Counted from the first letter of the stretch, positions 13,559-25,459 are shown. The stretch: DNA of 64,000 nucleotides from Gerris lacustris (GCA_951217055.1 OX578284.1:17597187-17661186), one strand, 5' to 3'. Numbers and translations are program-made. The notes: a model not told the origin generated them from the sequence alone.

Positions 13559-14126
13559 CAGTTGACTCTCAATAATTCTCAGCAACTGATCAGTCCCTAG
13601 AAAAGCTCTCAGTATTTCAAAGAAAAACAATGCAATTTGGTACACTCCAGTAATTCGAAGTTCCTCTCCCTAACTCTTGACAATTCAAACTTCCTTCCTT
13701 AAAGATGGACTGTTTACCATTTTATGAACTGTTTACCATTTACGCTCTGTAAATGGTAAACAGTTGCGATTGGCAAAGCAAATTTGTAAATTTAATAATA
13801 AATTATAACTCACGTAACTTTTTTTTAGTCATATTCTTTTGTTTCTAGACAATTGTTCTGTCCACATTAACACCCCTCCTTTATCTAATGTAAAACTTCT
13901 TGTTTTCCCCCTAAATTACAACCGCTTTAATTCAAAATTTAAAAACTTTATATCACCAAGAAATTGTGAAGCAAAAGTGAAACTGCGAGTCTTTTCCCTC
14001 CAAACCCAAGTTGAAGAGGGAGTTTTTGAAGCTTTATTCACACTTGAAAAAACTATTGACCATATCCGTTTGAGTTCCTTAAAGCAAAAAGTAATTACTA
14101 ATTTTTTTTCTCCAAAGAAAGACTAA
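13559..14126 (+). mobile_element. pogo/Tigger-like element relic
   Basis: It starts with CAGTTGACTCTCAATAATTC, a typical Tigger-type end, and also contains AGTAATTCGAAG and GACAATTCAAAC motifs of the same style. It ends in a transposase C-terminal relic. Most of the transposase is deleted and the right end is not identified. Confidence 0.55.
13839..14126 (+). pseudogene. Tigger/jerky-type transposase C-terminal relic
   Basis: The start of this frame reads FLDNCSVH...LSNVKLLVFPLNY. This corresponds to the LLDNCSAH...NVKLxFLPPNTT segment with the second catalytic aspartate of pogo/Tigger DDE transposases. The usual TSxLQPxDQG continuation is missing, which indicates an internal deletion. The C-terminus, SLKQKVITNFFSPKK, carries a QxxIxxFF PCNA-binding box like those ending many Tigger proteins. 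No promoter or intact N-terminus is present, so it is a dead fragment. The ATG-like start is not real. Confidence 0.6.
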
Positions 14127-14689
14127 TTTTCCATATTTTTTTTTATTTTTTAATGTATGTACATACTGTACTTTGTTCTCACATACAGTATGTAAATTGC
14201 ATTAAATTTTGTTAAAATAAACATTTTTTTTCTGCCCCTTATAAATAAGTTACTCTAAGCATGGGTTAGTATACAGAACAGAAAATTACCAGTTATATTT
14301 ATATATAGTTGGTCTTCAACGGTTTATCATATAACATCTTAAGGTATGTTAATCTCCAAGGTTGATCCCTTGGCAGCATCTTCATAGTGTACACGCTACT
14401 CGCTTTCAGTAAAGATGTAAGCACCTAAGTCAAATAGATAAAAATGTGAAGGTTTAGTAAACAACCTGATAAACAAAAAGGAAAATGATATTTTATTAAT
14501 GAAAAAGGAATTAGAATTCTTATAATTCATGAGTTATATCAGTGCTAAGATATATCTTTCTATGAAGCCGGGCACATATAGAGACGTAACTCGTAACGCA
14601 GGGCAAGACAGTTTTTTTTTAAAATATGAGACTACGTGAATAAAGATACCAGATCCACAAGGCAGGCCATGTGTGGAGCAGTACTACCC
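14127..14689. other. AT-rich intergenic DNA
   Basis: No gene is seen. A short palindromic ACATACTGTA/TACAGTATGT pair lies at about 14160-14192. Confidence 0.35.
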
Positions 14690-15020
14690 TGCCTTATTCT
14701 GCATCTCAATTCCCACAGGGTCGTATATTTTTGCACAGTTCTGAACAGTCAAACAAATACAACTACAAAAACCTAGTATTCCTATTTTATTTTAGCCCTA
14801 TTCCAACTCCCTACTACAATAAATACTACAACTATTTCAATACGAGTTTTATCGTTGTATTGAAATGGTGCTTGTACTATTTATCATAGGAAGTTGAAAT
14901 AGGAATCAAATTGTGCAGAATTAAAATTGGGAATGTAGCCTGTACTTAGCTTTTTGATATCTTGCTTAAAACCAATAACATTTTAATTTTAATGTTTTTT
15001 CTAACCTCAAAGGGCGGTAG
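14690..15020. mobile_element. Foldback hairpin element H, decayed copy
   Basis: The right half (about 14830-15020) closely matches 51345-51540, including ACTATTTATCATAGGAAGTT and the end CTCAAAGGGCGGTAG, followed by TTAA (15021-15024). The left half is recognisable only in short blocks, so its hairpin pairing is largely lost. Confidence 0.7.
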
Positions 15021-15299
15021 TTAAAACCTTCACATCCTCACCAACCTCTCCCTCTTTTAAACAGTCAAAAAACATAAGCAGAGAAAAATAGTCAGTTAAT
15101 TGATTCCGTTACTTTAGTTATTACTAAAGTTGAATCCGGTGTAGTATAATTACATATATTCTTGAGGTCCGACAATAAACTGATTAATCCTTATAGCGAT
15201 GTGTGTTTATTTCTTTACTCAAAAATAAAACCATGATATTATCTATATACCTCAAAATCTCCGTCAAAACAACTAATGATTCAGAAAATATTAATTTAA

Positions 15300-15621
15300 G
15301 GTTACGTTATACGTTATTTATTACGTTGTATGTTATTTATTACCTTTTATATCTTCAAGATGTACTTTAGTAATAATTCCAAATAGCTCCAATCAACAAG
15401 TGACGCGATCTTTTTTCATATTGAAGAATATAACATTTGCCCGCTAAACATTGATCTTCTTCTTCTTCTAAATTTTTCTTCTATAACCTTACCGAAACCT
15501 CTATTATCCTCTGTTTAGACTTTTTTTAAAACATGTGTTATTTGTGTTTTTGTTTTAAATATGATTAGAGTTTAGATGTTGAATATTTGTTGAGTATACT
15601 GTTTAAATCTTTGATATAATA
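15300..15621 (+). promoter_or_regulatory. Presumed WDR18 5' flank and UTR
   Basis: AT-rich DNA directly before the WDR18 start, with three ACGTTRTAYGTTATTTATTA-like repeats at 15303-15345. No convincing TATA box or initiator can be fixed by eye. Confidence 0.3.
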
Positions 15622-16953
15622 ATGGAAGTAGCTGTAATTAGTAGTAGGGGAGACAATTCTTCTGCTTGTATATGGAATCCTTTTACATGCAGCCTACAAG
15701 CTTCTTATATAGGAGGTGGATATTGTCCTTCTCATGGCTTAGTTGCTAGCAGCGGCTACGTTATTACTAGTGAAGTTAATAAACCGATGCTTCATGCCTG
15801 GCCTCTTAATAAACAGCACAAGATAAGTAGGAGATTAATCGCTCCCGGTAAGATAACGTGCGTATCTATTAGTCCCGACGCAAATTACATAGCATTGAGT
15901 GTCGACTGTAAACTGCATGTTTATCAGACGGCTTCAGGTGTTCTGTGTGGCACTGGAGGCAATCATTTCCAGCCTATAAACGTCGTCAAATTTAATCCAG
16001 AAGGTACGTTCATCGGTTGCGGAGGTGAAGACGGTTTACTCACTGTTTGGCATCTTGGAGACATAGTCCAGTTTGATATGACGTCTAAAAAACCTTTCTT
16101 ATCACTGAACGCTCATTCCTTACCAATAACAGATTTGGTATTTACCGGTGGTGATCTTAGATCTCGAGTTATAACCGTGTCGCTTGATAGATCTTGTAAG
16201 ATCCACGATGTTTGGACTAAAGATAAAGTGTTCGGTGGACACTTTGAAAATCAGTTGACAGCTTTAGTTCTGTGTCCAAGAGAATCGGTTTTTTACATCG
16301 GTGACGCCGATGGACATATCCGAGAAATCGGTTTGTTAGCACCGCCAAAAAAAGTAACAAATCATTATTCGAATTCATCAGATGAACTGATGACGGCTAA
16401 ATTCCACGAGAGTAGAATTAATTGTTTGTCGATATCGTTAGACTGTTCTTTATTGCTATCTGGTTCAAACGACTCGACAGTCAAACTTATTCATATTAAA
16501 TCACGTCAGTGCTTACAGACGATAACCCAAAAAGGACCTATAACCAACTGTTTCTTCTACGTAATACCAACAGACTGCTTTACAACTACATTCAAACCGT
16601 CAATAGAACTCCATGATTTTGTTACTAAAGAATCGCTAGAGAACAATTTTTCATTTGAAATATCCACTACTTGTGATATAAAGAGTGATTTTGAAACTGC
16701 ATCATCGGACCATTCAATATCATATGACTCTAACTTAAGCGTGACTAACACAGCTGAAGTGGAAAATTTAAAGAGGATAAACAACGATCTTTACCTGTTT
16801 GCTGTAAACAAGCTAATGGGTGGAATTCACTCACATCAATATCAACCATCTATTACTTCAGACAATGATTCAAAAGAGAAGTTCAAGACAGATAATTCTA
16901 TTTTAAATAGTGCTCAAAAAAAGAAGAACAGAAAGAAAAGGAAACTGAAATAA
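15622..16953 (+). CDS. WDR18: WD repeat-containing protein 18 (Ipi3/WDR18 family)
   Basis: WDR18/Ipi3 is a WD40 subunit of the nucleolar/nuclear Rix1 (in animals PELP1-TEX10) complex, which acts in ITS2 processing and maturation of pre-60S ribosomes. This is established for the family. The 443-residue frame is complete and intronless; human WDR18 is about 430 residues. WD-type repeats are visible at about 76-106 (ITCVSISPDANYIALSVDCK), 118-148 (GGEDGLLTVW), 162-197 (LPITDL..SLDRSCKIHDVW) and 264-302 (RINCLSISLDCSLLLSGSND, TVKLIHIKSRQCLQTI). The family hallmarks KGPITN (304-309), FKPSI (324-328) and the C-terminal LKRINNDLYLFAVNKLM (383-399) follow. A basic tail, KKKNRKKRKLK, is a likely nuclear signal. 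Residues 340-380 are a low-complexity linker. The ATG is the first in the frame after AT-rich leader DNA. No neighbour is obviously co-functional. Confidence 0.93.
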   Translation: MEVAVISSRGDNSSACIWNPFTCSLQASYIGGGYCPSHGLVASSGYVITSEVNKPMLHAWPLNKQHKISRRLIAPGKITCVSISPDANYIALSVDCKLHVYQTASGVLCGTGGNHFQPINVVKFNPEGTFIGCGGEDGLLTVWHLGDIVQFDMTSKKPFLSLNAHSLPITDLVFTGGDLRSRVITVSLDRSCKIHDVWTKDKVFGGHFENQLTALVLCPRESVFYIGDADGHIREIGLLAPPKKVTNHYSNSSDELMTAKFHESRINCLSISLDCSLLLSGSNDSTVKLIHIKSRQCLQTITQKGPITNCFFYVIPTDCFTTTFKPSIELHDFVTKESLENNFSFEISTTCDIKSDFETASSDHSISYDSNLSVTNTAEVENLKRINNDLYLFAVNKLMGGIHSHQYQPSITSDNDSKEKFKTDNSILNSAQKKKNRKKRKLK

Positions 16954-18313
16954 GTTAATTCAACATGTTTGGAAAAATATTTCTCATTTTTTTTCCGCCA
17001 GATTATTGTCCACTTATCCTAAGTTATACAATACCATTAAATGTTTCCTGCAGTATTGCAGATGTACCACCATCTTTAACATAAGATTTTCCGATCAATA
17101 TGCTGCTGGAAATAACTGATTTTATTTATTAATTTTTTTTTTTACTTTTAACCTGACCAAGCTGAGATCACCTTGTGCACGGAAGGGCTCAATTCTATAC
17201 TTACTTATATTGAATTAAAGTTGGAAGTTCCTTTTTAATTTTATTAAAAAGGGATCAAATAATTTATTGAATGTTATAAGTGATAAATGACTGTAAAAGC
17301 TCGTAGACTGTTATTTAATTATGGTTTACAAGTGGGTGGAGCTCAGCTGAGTATTTGCCTATCTAGTCAAACAAGTTAAATTAAATTATAAAAATTAAGG
17401 ACAAAGTGCTATTAGCTACTTTAAGTCTTATCAACTTGATTTTATGTAATTATTATATTATCAAAATGTTACAGAAAAATAAAATCTCTAAATTAAAATT
17501 GATTTTTCTTTTGTTATCCTTGCCTCAATATCTTATTTAGTAGTGTAAAATAAATATTGTCAGGGATGAGAACCTAATGCTAGTTATGAAATATATTTTA
17601 AGTAGTAATATAGATATTTGTTGTATCGTAAGTACTTCTTACAGCTGAGCGTTTATTTGTTATTAAACTATAGTTGTTGAAGGGCTAACTAATAGATCTG
17701 ACCATAACTTGTCCAACAGGCTATCAAAAGCAGCTCTTTAGTGTATTATGCTATAAGGAAAATCATGTTCAGAGAATTCTGGTGAAAGGAAAGTTGTGCC
17801 TTCACAAAAGAATTTATTCCTTCCTTAGAGCCTTATTTACATGGTGATAGAACTTTTGTATCAGTCTCTAAGATAGTATTGTTGTGGAGGTGTACAGTCA
17901 AGTATGAGTGTGACAGTATTTAAAAAATTGCAACAAATATATTATATTGCAAACAGAATATTTAGATGGTAGTAAAAAAACTAAGTATGATATATACAAT
18001 ATGAAGCAAGCCATAGCATCCTAGCCATAGCATTCCTAGCCATAGCATTCACGAGCTTCAAGACACAATAGTTCCTGTGACTGCCACAAAAGTATTATCA
18101 CCTATCTCATCAGATGAGATAGTCAATAGTGCTGTTGAGACAGTATCTATCTTCACAGTGATCATTCATACGATAGATTCTGTCATGGCAGCAACTACTA
18201 CCGTGTAAATGAGGTTTAAGAGTCGAATGGACAATTGTAGGTAAATCCACCAAGCTTAGCAGTTGTATTTTTCACACTGGAAATCAAAAATAAAACTTCT
18301 GGGTATCATTATG
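16954..18313 (+). other. WDR18 3' flank and intergenic DNA
   Basis: Candidate AATAAA polyadenylation signals lie at 17478-17483 and 17549-17554. A short threefold AGCCATAGCATTCCT repeat lies at about 18009-18052. Nothing else is recognised. Confidence 0.4.
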
Positions 18314-18594
18314 CAGTAGGCTCGCTAATTCAGGCGGACATCAATAATTTTCTAGTAATGTGTGCAATCAATAATATTTAAATATTCATCAATAAGATAT
18401 GCTCTTTTTATCCTAAAAAAAAATTTAAACCAACATTAAGATTAAAAGTTTTTTTTTTATGATAAATACGTTGATTTTAATAGTATTGTCCAACTAAAAC
18501 TTGTTTTACCAAGATTTTAAAACTACATAATTCTGTTTAATATGGTCTTTCAGTAATCCAGTCCCATCAAATCCGGATTAGCAAATCTCTACTG
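18314..18594. mobile_element. pogo/Tigger-like MITE
   Basis: The left end is CAGTAGGCTCGCTAATTCAG and the reversed right end is CAGTAGAGATTTGCTAATCC, an imperfect inverted pair; TA follows the right end (18595-18596). It is 281 bp and non-coding. Confidence 0.5.
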
Positions 18595-18626
18595 TAATCC
18601 GCATCCCACAGAGGGATGAGGCCTAC

Positions 18627-18796
18627 CAGTGGCGTAGCTAGGGCATTGGGGGCCCCTCACCAAACAAAATTGATGAGTAAAAAAAAAAAAACTCTTACGT
18701 TTAGAACTGGGGCCCCCCTCTTTGTTGATTGGGGGGCCCCTGACGGTGGGGGCCCTCCCGCAATGCGGTCCCCGCGGGCCCATAGTTACGCCACTG
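18627..18796. mobile_element. hAT MITE, GC-rich, perfect 8-bp TSD
   Basis: A 170-bp element with ends CAGTGGCGTAGCTAGGG and CATAGTTACGCCACTG and a perfect 8-bp duplication AGGCCTAC (18619-18626 and 18797-18804). CAGTGGCGTA-type ends with 8-bp duplications are typical of hAT MITEs. The interior is rich in GGGGCCCC blocks, in contrast with the AT-rich surroundings. Open frames on both strands are by-products of this composition. Confidence 0.92.
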
Positions 18797-19197
18797 AGGC
18801 CTACCAAAGGGCATATATATCTGCCAATAACATATTATGGGTATCATAACCATTGGATATTCCAATCTGTTAAAGTAATTTCCATTAGTACTTTCTAATA
18901 ACCTTTACAGGTTGACCTAATAATAACCTTGCAAGTATGAGATTTTTCAGGCTTATATTATCTTTTTTGTAGTCAAGTACTCAAAGAGCAATTTATTTTC
19001 CTTCCTGGACAAAACTTAATTTTACAGATTCAATAGCGTTTTTTAATTTCTTTCTCCTGCTCTTTATTAAGTAATCTAGGTTTGTTAATGCACTGTGTTC
19101 TTTATAAATTTAACAAGGGTCTCAGAATATATTGAAAAGCTTTTCCTAAACATAGCACTAAAATATCAATTATTTATATTAACACTAGTAAATGTTG

Positions 19198-19586
19198 GTA
19201 CTTCTTTAGATTGTTACTCCCTTATATTTTTTTTAGAATATAAATAACTTTGACTAAATTACTATTGATAAAGGGCTGTTTAGAATATACTGTGGGACAA
19301 AGGAATATCATGCTTATGTTTTATAAAGGGAGTAACACTCTAAAGAAAAACATTCCATAAACCTTCTTTAGATTGTTACTCCCCTTTTTTAAAATAACTT
19401 TTAACTAAATTACTATTAAGACAAAGGGATGTTCAGACCAATAACTTCGGAACAAAGGAATGTCACACTACTGTGTTTATAAGGGAGTAACAGTCTAAAA
19501 AAGAACATTCCGTACACCTTCTTCAGATTATTACTCCTGTCCGTTTTTTTTTTTTGTTTATAAGGGGAGTAACAATCATTGAAGTG
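19198..19586 (-). mobile_element. Nested-TIR MITE (family C), double copy
   Basis: It starts GGTACTTCTTTAGATTGTTA and ends AGGGGAGTAACAATCATTGA. The interior occurs twice (about 19235-19345 and 19390-19500), separated by the inverted/direct terminal repeat pair and an AACATTCCATAAACC-type spacer, so it looks like a tandem dimer. Confidence 0.8.
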
Positions 19587-20776
19587 TCTGTATATGTTTA
19601 GTAATGTGTATACATAGAAAATTAAAAGGAAGTAGGAAAGAATAAAAAAAAATAAACGATTTGAGAAGGTAATTACATAAAAATATTTGTATTTTATTCT
19701 TTCTTTTTATCATAAATCTTTAATAATCATTTAAGGCTATACACTAAGAAACAATAATAATAAAAATAATAAATTGTAAAATGGTATGTTGCTTTAATTA
19801 CTCTTTATTTATTATAATTATTTTTTATTTATTTTTAAAACACCCTAATTAGAAAATTCTCATTTTTAATATTTTAATTATTTTTTCCTTATTATATTAA
19901 AAACAACTTTTATTTATAAACAGATTGTTAAAATATTCATTTTTTTGATAATTATTATTATTTGTAATAAGTGTAAACAAGTTTCACATGCAGATTCACT
20001 GCAGTCTCAGCATATTTCTTTTTTTGGACATGAAGAAAAAATATGAATAGAACGTTTAGTGAGGAAAACAAAAAAATCTATTTGACCGGTGATGACGTAA
20101 AGGAAAGTTGACCATAAGGGATTTTAACTCTGGGAATAGTGTATCATTCTTTTAATTTAATAAAATATAATAGATTTTATAGTCTAAAGATCAAAGGCGC
20201 AGTTACTGAAAAAAAATCTTGCTTCTTAAAAAAAGAGATAAAACAAAAAGAAAAATTTACAAAATAATTTAATATTCAGGAAAGTTGGTGGCAAGAAAAT
20301 AATTAAATAATAATTTAAAAAAAAATGAGGTTTGACAAATGTTTCCTTAATTAAAAATTGCTAAGGATAGAGCTATTTTAACATACCTAGTTATTTTATT
20401 TGCAAATTCAGGTAACATCACATAATCTCAGATCAGCTTTAGTGGGAGGGGGAGGACAATATTATGAAAATTTAAATAAACGGCATCCTCCATGCACAAT
20501 TCACATCATTAGTAATACTATTGAAGAATAGGGAAATACATAAAAAACACACCTTTACTGGGGTTTGACTTGGATTGCTATGTTTTATGCTGCAAATGCT
20601 TTGACAATTGAACTTTTTACGGAATGCTCTATTAATCGAGTATTCCTCTGCCTTGGCTTATTTTTGTAGTAATTAAATCCCTCTCCCTTCATCTTTTATG
20701 GTTATATTAATTATATACAATTTAGATGGTTATTATTGATTTTATTTTTGAGTCCACAAGTGAAGTAAATACATAG
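19587..20776. other. AT-rich intergenic DNA
   Basis: I see no gene or defined repeat. Confidence 0.4.
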
Positions 20777-21103
20777 TCCAGGAGATAGTGTGCAAAAAAT
20801 GTCTGACTAACACAAGCTAGAATTTTGTGTTTAAGTAAATCCATTGGTGCCTTCTAAGAATATGTGGTCGGCTAAGTTCGTCTGCTATAGCTTGGCAATA
20901 GGCATTTTTTATATTGTCCACCAAAAAGGGCAGGACATGGCCACTCTCCACCGGTTTGTTTTTTTGAAATGCCTATTACCAAGCTATGTCCCGCAGACAA
21001 ACTTAGCTGACCACATATTCTTAAAAGGCACCAAAAGATTTACTTAAACACAAAATTCTAGCTTGATGTTAGTCAGACACTTTTTTGCATGCTATCTCCT
21101 GGA
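20777..21103. mobile_element. Foldback element F, short copy
   Basis: Arms of about 130 bp: TCCAGGAGATAGTGTGCAAA at the left pairs with its inverse at 21084-21103, and GAATATGTGGTCGGCTAAGT (20859-20878) pairs with about 21005-21024. It is closely related to 9156-9648 but lacks the central sub-palindrome. The open frame inside is a by-product of the arms. Confidence 0.85.
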
Positions 21104-22285
21104 TTAATAGGGATTTATTTTATTCTCCCCGGTTATTAGCATTTTTCTTTAACAATAATATAATTGAAAGATCAATACATCTGATGTATTCTTATTAATG
21201 AAATGAACCTCATTAAATTTGAAAAATTGTTTTTAAAAAATCGGATATTTTGAATCAAACGATATCTCTCTGCAAGTTAGGTTAAAAAAAAAAAAAAAAA
21301 AAAATCCACATGACAAAAAAACATTTCCATTAGTTTGATTTAAAATTTAACATTCACAAAGGATTTCTAGAGAAGTTTTAAAAATGGGACGTTAGAGGTA
21401 GTTAATCTAAACGAGGGTCAGGAACAATTTTGAGACTTTTTAGCTATAAATTTAAGTAATCTCTTCAAAATCAATACCATTAAGTGCACTTAAAGGCTTT
21501 TATTAAGATAAAAATATCTATAGGCACTCCTTGTAACAATCAAGTTATCGTCCTCTGAATATACCATTAAACAAATTGGTCAATAATCAAGGAGCTTAAC
21601 ATATTCTGATTAAAAGTAGGTAAAAAGGAAACTCTGCAGTTCCAAAGTGAATTTTATTCGAGGTAACCATAATTATAGTTAATTGATAAAAAGAAATAAT
21701 CTTCATTTAAAACTTATGTATTTAAACACTTTCAAAGTGGTTTTTTGTATGGGAACCCCCTTGAATGAATTCCTGATACTGGCCATTTATTAAATAGGTA
21801 AGGAAAGCTTGTATATTAATAAATTCAGCAGTAAATTATAACAACATTCATATCTGCATAGGTTCGTGTGAAATAAATCTAGGTCCTACAATCCTTTTAG
21901 GTCTATAAACCATCTGAGATTGAGTAAAACCTAGTGCTTTGAACCCATTTTAGAGCGTTGCTTCATTGATTTATATCATGAGCAAGTTCCTGGAGAACAA
22001 TCCTGGAAAGCAAAGGATTCAACTAATCTCAGAGGGTTCTATTCCCCAATAATTTGATTTTTCTGACTTAGTTGGAGAAATCTCAAACAACAATAGTTTA
22101 CAATTTTTGTTTAATTTGTAATACTAATCTGAGGTGCAACAGCCTACTAGGGGCTTACAAAGGTAAAAATTCTAATAGAAGGGGGAGCTTCTGTTACCTT
22201 GCACCTTTGCCCCTAGCACAATTCCAGGGAGATAGGATATTTTTTCTGTGTTAATACTTGTAGGAACCTGGCAGCTCTATTTTAG
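21104..22285. other. Intergenic DNA
   Basis: An A run at about 21283-21304 and no recognisable gene or element. Confidence 0.4.
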
Positions 22286-22465
22286 TGGCACTTCTTTAGA
22301 CTGTTACTCCCCTCTAAAAAAAACAAGTGAGATATTCCTTTGTACCAAAGTAAATTGGACGAAACATCCCTGTGTAGTAATAGTTATTTAGACAAAGGAA
22401 TATACAAATAATTATTTATATTTATATTAAAAAAAAACCTAGGGGAATAACAATCTAAAGAAGTA
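22286..22465 (+). mobile_element. Nested-TIR MITE (family C), single form
   Basis: It begins GGCACTTCTTTAGACTGTTA and ends GGGGAATAACAATCTAAAGA, with the interior ATTCCTTTGTACCAAAG and AGTTATTTAGACAAAGGAAT. This short form lacks the extra left hairpin. Confidence 0.85.
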
Positions 22466-22618
22466 AAACCCACAAAAAGTGAACACCTTGCTTAAAAGGA
22501 AGCACCACTTAATTCTTTGTTGGGAAAAAATGTTATGTCAAAGGTTTTCCATCTAAGCTGAGTTGATGCAGGACAGCTGTTAATAGGGCGAGAAGAGAAG
22601 GGGTTTCATTCTCTACTA

Positions 22619-22805
22619 GGAACTTCTTTATATTGTTACTCCCTAGGTTTGATTTTTTAGAATATAAATGGAAATAATTATTCATACATTCCTTTGACTA
22701 AATAACTATTAAGACAAAGGGATATTCTTCCTCTAGGATGTTATTTTGGAACTCAGGAATATCACACTTCTTTTTTTATAAGAGGAGTAACAGTCTAAAG
22801 AAGAG
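22619..22805 (-). mobile_element. Nested-TIR MITE (family C), reverse single form
   Basis: It begins GGAACTTCTTTATATTGTTA and ends GAGGAGTAACAGTCTAAAGA. The interior is in reverse orientation to the copy 150 bp upstream. Confidence 0.8.
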
Positions 22806-22868
22806 CCCTCTTTTTTATACAGCTTACACACCGGTCATTCAGCCAAATCAAGCAGGTGTAAATGTTAA

Positions 22869-23141
22869 CCCATTCAATGCGGGTGGATCCACTGTGGATC
22901 CATGGCATGCTAACACGCCTGGCGGGTGGATCCAAGCCCTCCCTTTCAGCCCTCCTTAGCTCTATTCTCCGGGCCTCGAGTAGAACCATCTTGCAAGGCT
23001 CCGTCAGGCCCGCTCACGTTTGTATCCACAGTGGATCCAAACTTTTTTTTTTTATTTATTTTGAAATTAACTTTTAAAATCGTTTAGATATATATACGGT
23101 CACTAAGGTAGGTTCATGAATTGGATTACGCATTGAATGGG
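22869..23141 (+). mobile_element. piggyBac-type MITE, family P1, full copy
   Basis: 273 bp, flanked by TTAA (22865-22868 and 23142-23145), with ends CCCATTCAATGCG and CGCATTGAATGGG. It is colinear with 10147-10424 throughout. Confidence 0.92.
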
Positions 23142-23145
23142 TTAA

Positions 23146-24779
23146 CTAAATGTCAACAATAAGGACCATCAAGAACAATCAAAGAAAATCTTTGACAAAT
23201 CTTGTTTGTCTTGACAAAAGAGTTTTTTAAGTGGCAACTGCAATCTGATTAAAAGTAATTTTAAGTAGACAGGTCTTATGTAATATTCTTTAAAAATAAT
23301 TACTTTTGTTTACCTAGGTTTCTTGTAGGCTGTTTTGCACTATATTATTATTTTTGTTAATATAATCTCACGTTAAACCTAGTTTATTTTTTAACTTGAA
23401 AATTTAACATATTTTAGGGAAAAAACCATGTAAAGATCGTAGGATTAATAAGGAGTAAAATGGGTGGGTAGATTTCTCTATAGGGCAAATAAATCTTAAA
23501 ATATGGTTAATATCTTCCAACACAAAAAGCAATTAGTAAAAATAATAAAAATTAAAAAAAATATTAACATAAAACATTAACATAGTAATATAAATTTTTT
23601 AAAAAAAGCATAATAAACAAAACAATAATTATTTACCCTATTTTTGACCAAATTATATTATTTTTTCCATAATATACATAACTAAAAAAAATCTAAGTAA
23701 AAATTAAACAAAAATAATACATCTTGCTTTTATTAATTTCTAATTTGTCTTAGCTTACGTTTAAATTAAATGTGGCCGAAAGGCTTATTTAAATAAATAA
23801 ACATTAAGTCTAAAAAAATATACAAACGGAAACTGAAATATAATCTGAATAAATTGAACAGGTAGATTCAAAACTCAAGAACTAAGGTTAATTCATTAAA
23901 ATATACAACAAAAAATAATAATAAAATACAATTATAATACAATTAAATAGAACTATTTATAAAAATAGAGAAGAAATGTGACTGAGAAATGATTAAATAT
24001 GTATTGAAATCATGATGAAGAATTCATCTTTATATAGCATACTTTTACATTATAATTTGGTGCTTAAATATTCCATAGATAGAACATCATAACAATTTTA
24101 GGTATTTTGGTAAAAGCCATAATTATTCACGCCTAGAAAATGTTTAGTTCTAAATTAGGGACTTCAGTCTTCACCAGGAAACCTATATCGTTAAATCAAA
24201 ATAATATAAAGTGTGGTAGACAAAGTATAGATGTGAAAATAGATGCAACAGTGCCTTATATTTATGCCCTTGGACGGTTATAAGGGGTTTAGACAGGGGG
24301 TTAACACTCATCTCAACTTTTTTCTTATATGAAATAACTGTTAAACTTCTCTTTGGGTATTATCTATCAGTTTTTCTATTATGTAACATTTGATTGAAAT
24401 CATTCTCTCAATATTATATTAAAACTTGATTCAACATCAACTAACTCTCCAAATTATTTAGGTTTAGAATCAATAATAATCTCTGGCACAGTCCCTGAAG
24501 GAGAAATCCATGAATCCTTCATCATATATAATCATGTATAAACAGTATAATTGACATCCGCAACTAGATGCGACACCATTTCACTTTAGAAGCTAACCAT
24601 GTTATTACGCTGCTGGGTGAACACTGTGCATGAACCTCCAGCTTCCAAAGCATGAATGATAACATTAAACTACCAATGACAAAAATGATCAAAACGTTGT
24701 TTCAAAATGAGTGACCGTATCTAGCAGGTATTAGAAATCTTTTACACAATGCAATCGAAAAGAGGGGCTTGAAAATAAT
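23146..24779. other. Very AT-rich intergenic DNA
   Basis: No gene or defined repeat; mostly A-rich runs around 23520-23960. Confidence 0.4.
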
Positions 24780-25459
24780 CTAAGAAGACTGAGATGATGG
24801 TAATTGCTCGAGAGGACTGTAGCCAAAAAGGAAGAGCATCTAAAGCAAGTGGACAATTTCAAGTATCTAGAAAAGGAAATTAGCAGCGATGGGAAACAGA
24901 ACTTGGAAATCAGTAGCCGAATTACTGCAGCCAGAAGGATGTTCTATGCAGTAAATCACAAGTTCCTAAGAAAGCAGGAAATTTCCAGCAATACTAAAAT
25001 GGGGGAGTATAGGTCCACGTATATACCTATTCTAAGCTATGGCTCTGAATCCTGGGCACTCACAAGCAAACTAGAAAGTAGAGTGCAAGCTCAAGAGATT
25101 AGATACCTGCGGTCTGTAGCTGGAAAAACCAGAAGAGACAGAGTGAGGAATCAGGTAATCAGAGATAAACCTTGGGACCACACCTATAATAATTCAGGTA
25201 GTCAATGTAAATAGACTAAGATGGTTTGGACATGTGCAAAGAATGGGAGAGGAGTGTTTCCCTCGACAAGCTCTGGAGGTACACATTAATGGCCGACACC
25301 CTAGAGGAAGAATAAGAGTTACCTGGAAAGATAACCACTCCAACATCTTCAGGGAAAAAGGAATCACCTGGTCTCAAGCTGTGACCAAAGCACAGGACAG
25401 AAGTGACTGGAAATCTTTGAGTAAATTCTCTACACCGAGAGGTAGAAGAGAAAGCTAAT
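24780..25459 (+). pseudogene. RTE-like LINE reverse-transcriptase C-terminal fragment
   Basis: The first frame (24804-25214) reads VDNFKYLEKEISSDGKQNLE..SSRITAAR..LSYGSESWALTSKLESRVQAQEIRYLRSVAGKTRRDRVRNQVI. A second frame, from about 25207, reads RLRWFGHVQRMGE...RHPRGRIRVTWKDN and ends at 25456-25458. This is the conserved region after the reverse-transcriptase catalytic motifs in RTE-like and related non-LTR elements (family knowledge). The two frames are offset, so there is a frameshift near 25192-25215. The catalytic domain is absent, as expected for a 5'-truncated copy. After the stop comes an AAGT-type repeat tail (TAATAAGTAAGTAAGTAG), common in RTE elements. Confidence 0.8.
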
